A stretch of DNA of 59,070 nt from a bacterium (GTDB lineage: Bacteria > Pseudomonadota > Alphaproteobacteria > Ferrovibrionales > Ferrovibrionaceae): positions 1 through 59,070 of the forward strand of contig JALHMN010000004.1 of NCBI GenBank assembly GCA_022844005.1. The letters run 5' to 3'. The notes beneath the pieces are model-generated. The model was not told the DNA's origin, did no database searches, and saw nothing but the letters and a program-made list of their open reading frames with translations. Positions 38,434 through 46,697 of this stretch are shown piece after piece; position 1 is the first letter of the stretch; each line of letters starts with the position of its first letter. The translations under genes were made by a program, and so were the position numbers.

Positions 38434-38435
38434 TT

Positions 38436-38451
38436 AGCAGGGATCGTGCCA
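38436..38451 (-). promoter_or_regulatory. Sigma-54 (-24/-12) promoter of glnB-glnA
   Basis: On the minus strand TGGCACGATCCCTGCT matches the consensus TGGCACG-N4-TTGCW at all but one position, with GG and GC at the right spacing. It predicts RpoN-dependent, NtrC-activated expression under nitrogen limitation. I could not pick out a clear NtrC site in the 130 bp above it. Confidence 0.85.
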
Positions 38452-38584
38452 AGGGAGCGGCTCTGGCGCCCCTCCCGGGGTCCTCGGAATCGGTAAGGTT
38501 TCACCACCTCGACCCTCCCTGCCGGTCGATCACCGGTCAAGCTATAACCACACAGCCCATTTTCTATGCAACACACTGCCTAAT

Positions 38585-39760
38585 CTATGGGCGGCTTTTT
38601 TCGAGCCAGGCGCCGATGCGCTTCACCGCCTCGCGAATGTTGTCGGTCGAGTTGGCGTAGGAGAAACGGATATAGCCCTCTCCCTGCTCGCCGAAGCTGG
38701 TTCCCGCAATGGTGGCGACGCCCGCCTCGTCCAGCAGCCTGTCCTGCAAGGCACGCGCCGTGAAACCGGTGCCGGCGATGTTCGGGAATGCATAGAAGGC
38801 GCCGCCCGGCATGACGCAGCGGAAACCCGGCAGCCTGTTCAGCGCCTCCACGATCACCGTGCGCCGCTCGGCGAAGGCCTTCATCATGCCGTCGACCGAA
38901 TCCTGCGGGCCGTTCAGCGCCGCAACGCCTGCCCATTGCGTCGCCGCATTGACGCAGGAATGGACATTGATGGAAAGCCGGGTCGCCATCTCGGCCAGCG
39001 GACCCGGCCAGACGCCCCAACCGAGGCGCCAGCCCGTCATGGCATAGGTCTTGGACCAGCCGTCGAGCAGGATCAGCCGGTCGCGGATCGATTCGTAGGG
39101 GAGCAGGCTCGCATGCGGCGCGTTGCCGTAGACCATGCGGGCATAGATCTCGTCCGACATGACGACGACCTGCGGATGCTTCTCGAGCCCGGCGACGAGC
39201 TTGTCGAGTTCGGACTTCGGCACCACGCCGCCGGTGGGATTGGCCGGGCTGTTGACGATCAGGAGCCGCGTCCGGGGCGTGATCTTGGCCAGCACCTCCT
39301 CGGCCGAGAAGGAGAAACCGTTGGTCTCGTAGAGCGGATAGGGCACCGGCGTCGCGCCGGAGAACTTCACCACCGAGGCATAGATGGGAAAGCCCGGGTC
39401 GGGATACATGATCTCCGCCCCCGCCTCGCCGAACATCAGCATGGCGAAGGCCATGGTGACCTTCCCGCCCGGGACGCAGACCACCTGGGCGGGATCGATC
39501 TTCACGCCGCGGCGCAGTTCCATGTCGGCGGCGACCGCTTCGCGCAGTTCCGGGATACCGTTCGCCGGGGTGTAGCCGTGATGGCCGTCGGCCAGCGCCT
39601 TGCGTCCGGCCTCGACGATATGCGGCGGGGTGGCGAAATCGGGCTGGCCGATGCCGAGATTGATGATCGACTGCCCTTTAGCCTCCAGCCCCTTGGCGCG
39701 CGCCAGCACCTCGAAAGCGCTCTCGGTGCCCAGCATCGACATGCGCGCGGCGATCTGCAT
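38585..39760 (-). CDS. PLP-dependent class I aminotransferase (aspartate aminotransferase type)
   Basis: A 391-residue fold-type I aminotransferase of the Igamma subgroup. The PLP-binding Lys lies in LLDGWSKTYAMTGWRLGW; the substrate-carboxylate Arg in GYIRFSYANS; NSPANPTGGV and SDEIYARMVYG are also conserved. Start MQIAARMSMLG follows GGGGAGGAGAG, and the frame is open upstream through the intergenic region without family similarity. Exact specificity (aspartate, aromatic or prephenate) is not resolved. Confidence 0.92.
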   Translation of the reverse strand: MQIAARMSMLGTESAFEVLARAKGLEAKGQSIINLGIGQPDFATPPHIVEAGRKALADGHHGYTPANGIPELREAVAADMELRRGVKIDPAQVVCVPGGKVTMAFAMLMFGEAGAEIMYPDPGFPIYASVVKFSGATPVPYPLYETNGFSFSAEEVLAKITPRTRLLIVNSPANPTGGVVPKSELDKLVAGLEKHPQVVVMSDEIYARMVYGNAPHASLLPYESIRDRLILLDGWSKTYAMTGWRLGWGVWPGPLAEMATRLSINVHSCVNAATQWAGVAALNGPQDSVDGMMKAFAERRTVIVEALNRLPGFRCVMPGGAFYAFPNIAGTGFTARALQDRLLDEAGVATIAGTSFGEQGEGYIRFSYANSTDNIREAVKRIGAWLEKSRP

Positions 39761-39866
39761 CCGGCTCTCCTCCCCTTCCCTCTTGGCCCCTGACCCATCG
39801 GCGGGCGGGTTATGCCACGCCCCCCGCGCCCGCGCCAGCGAGCGCGGCGATGAGGACAACCCCCTC

Positions 39867-39970
39867 GCGGACAAATTTGTCCGCCTGCGCGTAGCCGCAT
39901 CGCGGCAGGCTCCGGCCGCGGCCAAAATTGGCCGCTTCGGCAGAGGAGCCGGCGGACAATTCCGTCCGCC
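39867..39970. repeat. Three related inverted repeats upstream of the aminotransferase gene
   Basis: 39867-39884 is a perfect 18-bp palindrome GCGGACAAATTTGTCCGC. 39918-39935 has arms GCGGCCAA/TTGGCCGC around AA. 39951-39970 has arms GGCGGAC/GTCCGCC around AATTCC. All share a G/C-rich arm and an AATT-like centre; centres are 51 and 34 bp apart. This looks like a multi-site operator or a family of degenerate repeats, 107 bp or more upstream of the aminotransferase ATG. Confidence 0.6.
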
Positions 39971-40101
39971 GCCGACCTGTCCTATGGCTGGGCGGGTGTC
40001 GCGACCGGGACGTGGCCGGCGGCGTGGAGACGTCCGCCGACCCGCCGATTTTACAACCTCTTGTTCTGACAGGATTTTCTCCGCGACACCGGTCATGGGC
40101 C

Positions 40102-40141
40102 CCTGCCAGTTCGAGCCAATTCCTGCCAATTCGAGCCAATT
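40102..40141. repeat. Tandem duplication of a 20-bp unit
   Basis: CCTGCCAGTTCGAGCCAATT (40102-40121) is followed directly by CCTGCCAATTCGAGCCAATT (40122-40141), 19 of 20 identical. Each unit itself contains two GCCArTTC-like halves. Confidence 0.8.
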
Positions 40142-40396
40142 CGGACCAGGCCGCCACCAGCCGCGGCCGGTTCGGTGCCCATCTCCGCCAAGTCCGGCCA
40201 GCGCATCCGCAGCAGGCCGATCTCCTTTTCCTCAACGACCATCTTGCGTCCAAGCGACAGGGAACGGCGGCTTTGCCGGCCGCCGCCGCTCACCGGATTT
40301 GTTCAGTATAATTGTAGAACATAAATGGAATAAAGTCGATGACAGTGATGTGGCGAACCAGACGGCACCGACACCGGGGATCCGGCGATGCGCCCC

Positions 40397-41950
40397 TCAA
40401 AGCTGCGAATGCAGCGGCAGCCAGCCGATGATCCAGGCGGCGAGGCGGCGGCGAAGACTGGCCCGCGGCTCGCTGCGGAGGAGGCGCGTCGCGCCCGCAG
40501 CCTGGTCGTGCCAGACGACGCGGCCGTCCTCGAGCGCGAGGCGGTAGCTTCTCCCGGGCGCGGTTTCTTCGGCGAAGAGACGCCGCAGATCGGCCACCAG
40601 GCCCGGCTGCTGGAACAGCACACCCATCTCGGTGTTGAGCGACACCGAGCGCGGGTCCATGTTCATCGAACCCACGAAGCCGAGCCCGCCGTCCACCGTG
40701 AAGGCCTTGCCGTGCAGGCTGGCGCCGGAGGACCCGAACAGGGATACCCGGCTGCGGATGTCGTAGGGCCGGAGTTCGAAAAGGGCGATGCCGCCTTCGA
40801 GCAGGGCGCGCCGCGCGGGCGCATAGGCCCCGTGCACGGCCGTCACGTCGGTCGCGGCGAGAGAATTGGTCAGCACGGAAACCTTGACGCCGCTGGCCGC
40901 CAGGGCGACGAGTTGGGCGGTGCCCTGCTCACCCGGGATGAAATAGGGCGAGACGATCTGGAGTTCGTGCGAGGCGCTGCCGAGGAGCGGGCGCACCGTC
41001 CGCATCAGCCAGCGCTCGGTACCCGCGCCGGTCAGCTTCTCGGGCGGGTCCGACAGGACACGCGCCTGCCCCGTCCAGTGGATGGCGCCCTTGCCGGCGA
41101 GGATCGAGCGGACGGCGTCCTCGTCCGGGCCGCGATCGAGATAGGGGCCGGCAGTGGTCCTGCCACGCAGCTGGGCCAGCCGCCGCAGCATGTTGCGCAA
41201 CCCGTATTTGCGTGCCCGGCCGAGCGCCCGGATCGGAATGACGGCGGCGGAGTTCCAGAACTCGTCGAATACCGCCACCGCCTGATCCACCGCCGTGCCG
41301 TGCAGCAGGACGTCGAGATCGCGGAAATTGGAGGTCTCGGCGGCGTCGAAATAGGCATCGCCGATATTGCGGCCGCCCAGCACGGCGATCCGCCCGTCGG
41401 CGATCCAGGCCTTGTTGTGCATGCGCCGCGTCGCGCTGAAGGGACGCAGCATCAGTTCGGCGCCGCGGCGCAGCCCCCCCTCCCGCACCAGGCTGGGGTT
41501 GAACAGGCGGACCTCGAAATTGGGATGGGCATCGAGGGCGAGGAGCGTGCGATCGAGGCCGACCGCGTTCATGTCGTCGAGCAGCAGGCGCACGCGCACG
41601 CCACGTTGGGCCGCGGCGGCCACTTCGTTGGCGAGCAGCCGCCCCGTCACGTCGTCGCGCCACATGTAGCACTGCAGATCGAGGCTGCGCCCGGCCTCCC
41701 GGGCGGCGAGCGCGCGCACCGCATAGGCTTCGACATTGTCGGAAACGAGCGTCAGGCCGGTCTCCCCCGGATGCGCCGCGAGGAGCGGCGCCAGCATCCG
41801 GTCGAGGGCGGTCGCGTCCTCGGCCACGGGCAAGGCCTGCGCGGGCGCGCCGCGGGCGCGGCGGGCGAAGCGGCCATAGGTCCAGATCGCCAGGAAGGAG
41901 GCGAAGGTGAAAACCGCGGCGAGCGCGAGGACAAGAAGGAGCAGTCGCAT
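40397..41950 (-). CDS. Phospholipase D-like / cardiolipin synthase-like protein
   Basis: A 517-residue PLD-superfamily protein. A signal anchor at the N-terminus (MRLLLLVLALAAVFTFASFLAI) is followed by two HKD catalytic motifs: HNKAWIADGRIAVLGGRN and HGKAFTVDGGLGFVGSMN. The layout matches ClsC-type cardiolipin synthases and related phosphatidyltransferases. The EEP-fold gene precedes it by 62 bp on the same strand, so both may be one unit for membrane phospholipid handling. Confidence 0.87.
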   Translation of the reverse strand: MRLLLLVLALAAVFTFASFLAIWTYGRFARRARGAPAQALPVAEDATALDRMLAPLLAAHPGETGLTLVSDNVEAYAVRALAAREAGRSLDLQCYMWRDDVTGRLLANEVAAAAQRGVRVRLLLDDMNAVGLDRTLLALDAHPNFEVRLFNPSLVREGGLRRGAELMLRPFSATRRMHNKAWIADGRIAVLGGRNIGDAYFDAAETSNFRDLDVLLHGTAVDQAVAVFDEFWNSAAVIPIRALGRARKYGLRNMLRRLAQLRGRTTAGPYLDRGPDEDAVRSILAGKGAIHWTGQARVLSDPPEKLTGAGTERWLMRTVRPLLGSASHELQIVSPYFIPGEQGTAQLVALAASGVKVSVLTNSLAATDVTAVHGAYAPARRALLEGGIALFELRPYDIRSRVSLFGSSGASLHGKAFTVDGGLGFVGSMNMDPRSVSLNTEMGVLFQQPGLVADLRRLFAEETAPGRSYRLALEDGRVVWHDQAAGATRLLRSEPRASLRRRLAAWIIGWLPLHSQL

Positions 41951-42012
41951 TCCGCTTCGAAGGCACGGCCCGGCGGACGCGCGGTGCCGCGAGCGCCGGA
42001 AACGGGGTTCTG

Positions 42013-42876
42013 TCAGGCCGCCATTCTGGCACCGCCGCCGAGTTCGGCCAGCGCCGCGGCGACGTCGATCAGCGCCTTGACCGGCAGATGGTCGGAAGCG
42101 GTCCGCGCGAGGGCGCTGTCATGCACCTCGATCCCGGCGATCAGACTGTGCGGGCGGGCGAGGATGCGATCGAGCGCGAAGACCGGCAGCCGCGAGGGAA
42201 AGCTCGGCAGTACCGCGGCCAGCGGCCCGAAGGCCGGGGCGAAGCGGCGCAGCGCCGAGCGGTCGCCGACGCGCCATTCGTTCAGATCGCCGACCACCAG
42301 GGTCGGCCGCTCGCTTCGGCCCTGCACCGCCGAGAGGATGGCATCGGCCTGAAGCTCGCGGGAGCGCCGCAACAGCCCCAGATGGGCGGCGACGATGCGC
42401 AGCGGCCCTTGCTCGAGTTCGAGATCGACCACCAGCGCGCCACGCGGCTCCACACCCGGCAGGCGGATCTGGTGCACGTCCTGCACGGTGCCGCCGCGGA
42501 CCAGCAGCACGTTGCCGCGCCAGCCATGCCCGTTGGCGGCCCCCGCCACCGGCACGGCGAGAAGGCCGCAATCGCGTTCCAGGCGTGCCAGGTCGAGCAG
42601 CGCCGCGCGCTTGCCGTAGCGGGCCTCGGCTTCCTGCAGGGCGATGATGTCGGCGCCGATCTCCCCGATCACCGCCGCGATCCGGCCGGGATCGAAGCGG
42701 TTGTCGGTGCCGACGCATTTGTGGACGTTGTAGGATGCGACGAGGGTTCCGGCCGCGGGCGAGCGGGTGGTCGCCGGGCGCGGGGCACCGCCCGCCTGCT
42801 TGAGGGCGCGAACAAGCCGCGCACGCAGGCGATCCCCACGAAGGCGCTTCGGTTTGCTGGGCGGCGTGTTCGACAT
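42013..42876 (-). CDS. Endonuclease/exonuclease/phosphatase family protein
   Basis: A 287-residue EEP-fold protein. Visible motifs are VASYNVHKC, the metal Glu in IIALQEAEARYG, VGDLNEWR and the terminal SDHLPV. The start MSNTPPSKPKRLRG has GAGGAAGG just before it; the basic N-terminus of about 45 residues is outside the catalytic domain. EEP proteins beside PLD/ClsC-like genes are frequent and probably act on phospholipid head groups or DNA; the substrate is undetermined. Confidence 0.88.
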   Translation of the reverse strand: MSNTPPSKPKRLRGDRLRARLVRALKQAGGAPRPATTRSPAAGTLVASYNVHKCVGTDNRFDPGRIAAVIGEIGADIIALQEAEARYGKRAALLDLARLERDCGLLAVPVAGAANGHGWRGNVLLVRGGTVQDVHQIRLPGVEPRGALVVDLELEQGPLRIVAAHLGLLRRSRELQADAILSAVQGRSERPTLVVGDLNEWRVGDRSALRRFAPAFGPLAAVLPSFPSRLPVFALDRILARPHSLIAGIEVHDSALARTASDHLPVKALIDVAAALAELGGGARMAA

Positions 42877-43102
42877 TCCTTCCTCGATACGGACCAAGAC
42901 AAAGGAGCATGGCGCGCAGTTTGGCCGCGGCCGCCGCGCGCGAACCCCATGCAAAGATGGGGCCTCGACGACCGCATTGCCAGCGCGCATCGAAACTAGA
43001 AGAGGATAATTCATGTTCGATTAAAACGCGCAGCTCGAGAAGCCGTTCCAGGGACACCAACCCTATTTGCCGGGCGGGCACCCATCCGCTAGCCTGCGGC
43101 CG

Positions 43103-43786
43103 ATGCCCCGCCTTGCCCGCATCGTCGTTCCCGGCGTCCCCCACTATGTGACCCAGCATGGCAATCGTGGCCAGAACACGTTCTTCGGCCCGGACGACTA
43201 TCGGCTGTACCAGGCGCTGCTCGGCGAGTTCGCCCCCCGCGCCGGGCTCGGCGTCTGGGCCTGGTGCCTGATGCCGAACCAGGTGCATCTCGTGGTGCTG
43301 CCGGAGCGCGAGGACAGCCTGGCCCGCGGCCTCGGCGAAGCGCATCGGCGCTACAGCCTCGCCATCAACCGGCGCCAGGGCTGGCGGGGGTATCTCTGGC
43401 AGGGCCGCTTCGCCTCCTGTCCGCTGGACGAGCCGTTCCTTCTGGCGGCGGTGCGCCATGTCGAGTTGAATCCGGTGCGCACGCGCCTCGCGGCCCGGCC
43501 GCAGGACTGGCCCTGGTCGAGCGCGCGGGCGCATCTGGAGGGCCGGGCCGATCCACTTCCCCGATCCTCGCCCCTCGCCCGGATGCTGCCCGACTGGGCC
43601 GGCTTTCTCGCCGCGGGGATCGACAAGGAGGATGCCGGGCGCCTCAGCGCCGGCGAACGCACGGGCCGGCCGGTGGGCAGCGCCGCCTTCGTCGCCGACC
43701 TCGCCCAGCGGACCGGACGGCCGCTCTTGCCGCGAAAGCGGGGACCGAAGCCGCGCGCGCCGGTCCCGGAAACCACCGCGACCTGA
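43103..43786 (+). CDS. REP-associated tyrosine transposase (RAYT), Y1 family
   Basis: A 227-residue Y1/HUH-like protein: MPRLARIVVPGVPHYVTQHGNRGQ (landmark N-terminus), the metal motif WCLMPNQVHLVVLP, a Tyr in HRRYSLAINRR, and the typical GYLWQGRFAS and YVELNPVRA-like HVELNPVRTRLA. The HxH motif reads Gln60-x-His62, a variant I recall in some RAYTs. The tail after residue 160 is proline/arginine rich. No terminal inverted repeats or REP hairpins were found within 200 bp, so it looks like a resident, single-copy RAYT. Confidence 0.9.
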   Translation: MPRLARIVVPGVPHYVTQHGNRGQNTFFGPDDYRLYQALLGEFAPRAGLGVWAWCLMPNQVHLVVLPEREDSLARGLGEAHRRYSLAINRRQGWRGYLWQGRFASCPLDEPFLLAAVRHVELNPVRTRLAARPQDWPWSSARAHLEGRADPLPRSSPLARMLPDWAGFLAAGIDKEDAGRLSAGERTGRPVGSAAFVADLAQRTGRPLLPRKRGPKPRAPVPETTAT

Positions 43787-43809
43787 TCAGCAAAGCAAGG
43801 AGAGGAAAC

Positions 43810-44202
43810 ATGGCCGAGAGTGAAAGCTACAAGAAGGGGCGGGAGATCCGCCGCCAGCTGCTGGGAGACGCCACCGTCGAGAAGATGGCGCAGACCGTCT
43901 ACGACGATCCCTTCATGCAGAAGTTCCGCGACTATGCCGCCGAAGCCGTGTTCGGCATGTTGTGGGGGCGGCCCGGGCTCGACCTGAAGACGCGGGCCCT
44001 GATCTGCATCGTGTCCGACACGGCGACCGGGCGCTGGCCCGAACTCGCCATCCACCTGCGGATGGCGATCCGCCAGGGCTGGACGGAAGACGAGCTGGGC
44101 GAGGCCCTGCTGCACATGGGGGGCTATGTCGGCCTTCCAGCGGTGCGCGAAGGCATGCTGGTCGCCCGCGAGGTCTTCGCCGAGATGCGCGCGGAAGGCT
44201 GA
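43810..44202 (+). CDS. Carboxymuconolactone-decarboxylase family protein
   Basis: A 130-residue CMD/PcaC-like protein. The family core LDLKTRALICIVSDTATGRWPELAIHLRMAIRQGWTEDEL and YVGLPAVREGML landmarks are present. It has the HLRMA..GWT pattern of PcaC-type members, but no AhpD-like CxxC pair, so peroxidase activity is unlikely. An AAGGAGAGG site precedes the ATG. It lies 23 bp after the RAYT gene. Substrate unknown. Confidence 0.88.
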   Translation: MAESESYKKGREIRRQLLGDATVEKMAQTVYDDPFMQKFRDYAAEAVFGMLWGRPGLDLKTRALICIVSDTATGRWPELAIHLRMAIRQGWTEDELGEALLHMGGYVGLPAVREGMLVAREVFAEMRAEG

Positions 44203-44251
44203 CCGGAAGGCGGGGCGGCGATGCCCGTCCCGCCTCCTTCCGCAGCGCGGG

Positions 44252-44785
44252 TCAGCCCTTCGCCTTCGCCCGGTCGATCGCTTCCAGGATCATGCGTTCG
44301 GCATCGGCGGTGTCCTGCCATTTCACGATGGTGACCCACTTGCCCTTTTCCAGGTCCTTGTAGTGCTGGAAGAAGTGGGCGATCTGGTCGAGCAGCACCT
44401 TGGGCAGCTCGGTATAGGAGGTGATCCCGGTGTAGAAGGGATGCAGCGCATCCACGGGCACGGCCAGGATCTTCTCGTCCATGCCGGCCTCGTCCTCCAT
44501 CACCAGCACGCCGACCGGGCGACAGCGGATGATGGCGCCCGGGACCACCGGCACCTGGCCCACCACCAGCACGTCGCAGGGGTCGCCGTCGGCCGAGAGG
44601 GTCTGGGGAATGAAGCCGTAGTTGCCGGGATAGAACATCGCCGTGTGCAGGAAGCGGTCGACGAAGAGCGCGCCCGATTCCTTGTCGAGTTCGTACTTGA
44701 CCGGCACCCCGCCGAGCGGGATCTCGATCAGGGCATGCACGTCGTGGGGCGGGTTGCGCCCGATCGGGATCTTCGTGACGTCCAT
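44252..44785 (-). CDS. ppa: Inorganic pyrophosphatase
   Basis: Hydrolyses pyrophosphate to phosphate, driving biosynthetic reactions in the cytoplasm. The 177-residue family I enzyme has the signature DGDPCDVLV, plus [11 protein letters not shown], and the Lys/Tyr ligands in [12 protein letters not shown] and [13 protein letters not shown]. An AGGAGGGCC site precedes the ATG. It is monocistronic and convergent with the CMD gene. Confidence 0.97.
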   Translation of the reverse strand: MDVTKIPIGRNPPHDVHALIEIPLGGVPVKYELDKESGALFVDRFLHTAMFYPGNYGFIPQTLSADGDPCDVLVVGQVPVVPGAIIRCRPVGVLVMEDEAGMDEKILAVPVDALHPFYTGITSYTELPKVLLDQIAHFFQHYKDLEKGKWVTIVKWQDTADAERMILEAIDRAKAKG

Positions 44786-44880
44786 CTGGCCCTCCTGGCC
44801 TGAACTGGAATTCAGATATCTCCACCCCGAGCGCTGTTCTATACGGGAGGCTTCCTGCAGAAGCGAGGGCCGGCCCGGCG

Positions 44881-45960
44881 ATGGATTGTCGCGCAGAAAC
44901 CACCGACCGCGCCTGGGTCGACCAGGCGGTGCGGCGGATCGAGGCGGATGTGAACCGCTCCGCCGATACCCATCTCCTGCGCGCCGAACTGCCGGCCGTG
45001 CCCGGCATCGCGCTCTATCTCAAGGACGAATCGACCCATCCGACCGGCAGCCTGAAGCACCGCCTCGCCCGCTCGCTCTTTCTATACGGCATCTGCAACG
45101 GCTGGATCGGGCCCAAGACCACGGTGATCGAGGCATCCAGCGGCTCGACCGCCGTCTCGGAAGCCTATTTCGCCCGGCTCCTGGGCCTCTCCTTCATCGC
45201 CGTCATCCCGGCCTCCACCTCGCCGCAGAAGGTGACGGCGATCGAGGCCGAGGGCGGCAGCTGCCGCTTCGTGCAGCGCGCCGAGGAGGCCGAGGCGGAG
45301 AGCCGGCGGCTGGCGGCCGAGACCGGCGGGCATTTCATGGACCAGTTCACCTATGCCGAGCGCGCCACCGACTGGCGCGGCAACAACAACATCGCCGAAT
45401 CGATCTTCGCCCAGATGGCGCATGAGCCGCATCCGGTGCCGGCCTGGGTCATCTGCGGCGCCGGCACCGGCGGCACCTCGGCCACCATCGGCCGTTTCGT
45501 GCGCTACCGGCATTTCGACACCCGGATCTGCCTCGCCGATCCGGAGGCCTCCGTTTTCCACCGGCGGATGGCGGGCGAAGCCGAACCGATGCCGAGGGGC
45601 CCGGCTTCGCTGATCGAGGGCATCGGCCGGCCGCGGGTCGAGGCCTCCTTCGTGCCGGAACTGATCGACCGCGCCATCGCCGTGCCCGATGCCTGCTCGA
45701 TCGCCGCCGCCCGGGTTCTCTCCCGCCGCCTGGGCAGGCCTTGCGGCGGCTCGACCGGCACCAATTTCTGGGCTGCGGCGAAACTGATCGCCCAAATGGC
45801 GGCCGCGGGCGAGGAAGGCTCGCTCGTCACCCTTCTCTGCGATTCCGGCAACCGCTATCGCGGCACCTATTTCGACGACGGTTGGCTCGCCGCGCAGGGC
45901 CTGGACGTCGCCCCGCACGAGGCGCGGCTGGAAGACTTCTTCGCCACCGGAAGGTTCTGA
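44881..45960 (+). CDS. PLP-dependent cysteine synthase-fold protein (Cds1-like)
   Basis: A 359-residue fold-type II PLP enzyme. The PLP Lys is in [10 protein letters not shown]; the substrate loop is [16 protein letters not shown]; the phosphate cradle [15 protein letters not shown] is intact; [10 protein letters not shown] and [19 protein letters not shown] close the fold. Sequence layout follows Cds1-type L-cysteine desulfhydrases rather than CysK, with an extra segment [11 protein letters not shown]. It could release sulfide from cysteine or act on another beta-substituted amino acid. Confidence 0.85.
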   Translation: MDCRAETTDRAWVDQAVRRIEADVNRSADTHLLRAELPAVPGIALYLKDESTHPTGSLKHRLARSLFLYGICNGWIGPKTTVIEASSGSTAVSEAYFARLLGLSFIAVIPASTSPQKVTAIEAEGGSCRFVQRAEEAEAESRRLAAETGGHFMDQFTYAERATDWRGNNNIAESIFAQMAHEPHPVPAWVICGAGTGGTSATIGRFVRYRHFDTRICLADPEASVFHRRMAGEAEPMPRGPASLIEGIGRPRVEASFVPELIDRAIAVPDACSIAAARVLSRRLGRPCGGSTGTNFWAAAKLIAQMAAAGEEGSLVTLLCDSGNRYRGTYFDDGWLAAQGLDVAPHEARLEDFFATGRF

Positions 45961-46045
45961 GCGCTCACGCCCGGCCATTGCGAGCGGAACCGCCGCGGCG
46001 CGGGCTCGTTTGCAAATGACGAGTCCCGTCTTTCGGAGGCTGCCG

Positions 46046-46351
46046 ATGCCGCAGGGCGACAAGTCGGCCTATTCCGACAAGCAGAAGCGCAAGGCCGAAC
46101 ATATCGAGGAAGGCTACGAGAAGCGCGGCGTCGGGGAGGACGAGGCCGAACGGCGGGCCTGGGCCACGGTGAACAAGGAAAGCGGGGGCGGCAACAAGTC
46201 GGGCTCCGGCCGCGGCAAACCCGATACCAAGCTGGCTGCGAAGCGCGGCGGACGGATAGGGGGCAAGGCGGCCGCCAGCCGCCCCGCGGCCGACCGGAAG
46301 GCATCGGCCAGGAAGGCCGCCGCCACCCGCAAGCGCAACGCCCGCCACTAG
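46046..46351 (+). CDS. Small basic protein of the so-called plasmid stabilization family
   Basis: A 101-residue, Lys/Arg/Ala-rich, low-complexity protein: MPQGDKSAYSDKQKRKAEHIEEGYEKRG, then ERRAWATVNKESGGG (both family landmarks), and a basic tail with AARKAAATRKRNARH-like sequence. Homologues are often labelled plasmid stabilization protein without proof; the composition suggests nucleic-acid binding. I chose the ATG at 46046 behind GGAGG over an in-frame ATG 36 bp upstream. Confidence 0.75.
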   Translation: MPQGDKSAYSDKQKRKAEHIEEGYEKRGVGEDEAERRAWATVNKESGGGNKSGSGRGKPDTKLAAKRGGRIGGKAAASRPAADRKASARKAAATRKRNARH

Positions 46352-46361
46352 GAGATCCGCC

Positions 46362-46595
46362 ATGCCCCAATGCGATCAGTGCGGCAACGATTACGACAAG
46401 GCCTTCCAGGTGACCCTGCAGGGCAGGACCAAGACCTTCGACAGTTTCGAATGCGCGATCGAGGCCATGGCGCCGCGCTGCGCGCATTGCCGCTGCCGCA
46501 TCATCGGGCACGGCATGGAGAAGAACGGCGCCATGTTCTGCTGCGCGCATTGCGCCGGGCATGCCGGCGCCCCGGAACTGCGCGACCGGGCCTGA
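46362..46595 (+). CDS. Cys-rich small metal-binding protein
   Basis: A 77-residue protein with nine Cys: CDQC at the N-terminus, FEC, then CAHCRC and CCAHC, with His residues in HGMEKNG and CAGHAG. It resembles the prokaryotic metallothionein-like / zinc-ribbon group (TYYFCSxxC-type neighbours). Probable Zn or other metal binding. It begins 10 bp after the small basic protein gene and is likely co-transcribed. Confidence 0.75.
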   Translation: MPQCDQCGNDYDKAFQVTLQGRTKTFDSFECAIEAMAPRCAHCRCRIIGHGMEKNGAMFCCAHCAGHAGAPELRDRA

Positions 46596-46697
46596 CCCTG
46601 CTTCCCTTATTCGCGGGATGGGCGGCGGGGCGGAAGAGTCCCGCCATCGCCGGCTGAAATCGGCTAAGAGCAGGGGGCAAGAGGAAACGCCCGCCCC

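Larger units (their letters stand above)
39761..40396. other. 636-bp intergenic region with no convincing gene
   Basis: Between the aminotransferase start and the phospholipase-D-like stop. It holds three inverted repeats (39867-39970), a tandem 20-mer (40102-40141) and an AT-rich island (about 40299-40335) with a minus-strand TATACT (40310-40305). A short minus-strand ORF of 49 codons beginning near 40239 exists but crosses the tandem repeat and has no recognisable domain. Confidence 0.7.

Noticed and set aside
40093..40293. A short minus-strand ORF in the intergenic region
   Set aside because: It crosses the tandem 20-mer, giving a repetitive GSNWQELA-like text with no domain and no clear ribosome-binding site.
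40300..40322. TGTTC-N12-GAACA symmetry that could be an SOS box
   Set aside because: Alphaproteobacterial LexA sites are direct GTTC-N7-GTTC repeats; spacing and orientation do not match.
40388..42352. A 654-codon plus-strand frame opposite the phospholipase-D-like gene
   Set aside because: The minus-strand product has two HKD motifs and a signal anchor; the plus frame has no domain.
44203..44251. GGCGGG...CCCGCC stem between the CMD and ppa genes
   Set aside because: Short stem, long loop and no T-run on either strand; not strong enough to call a terminator.
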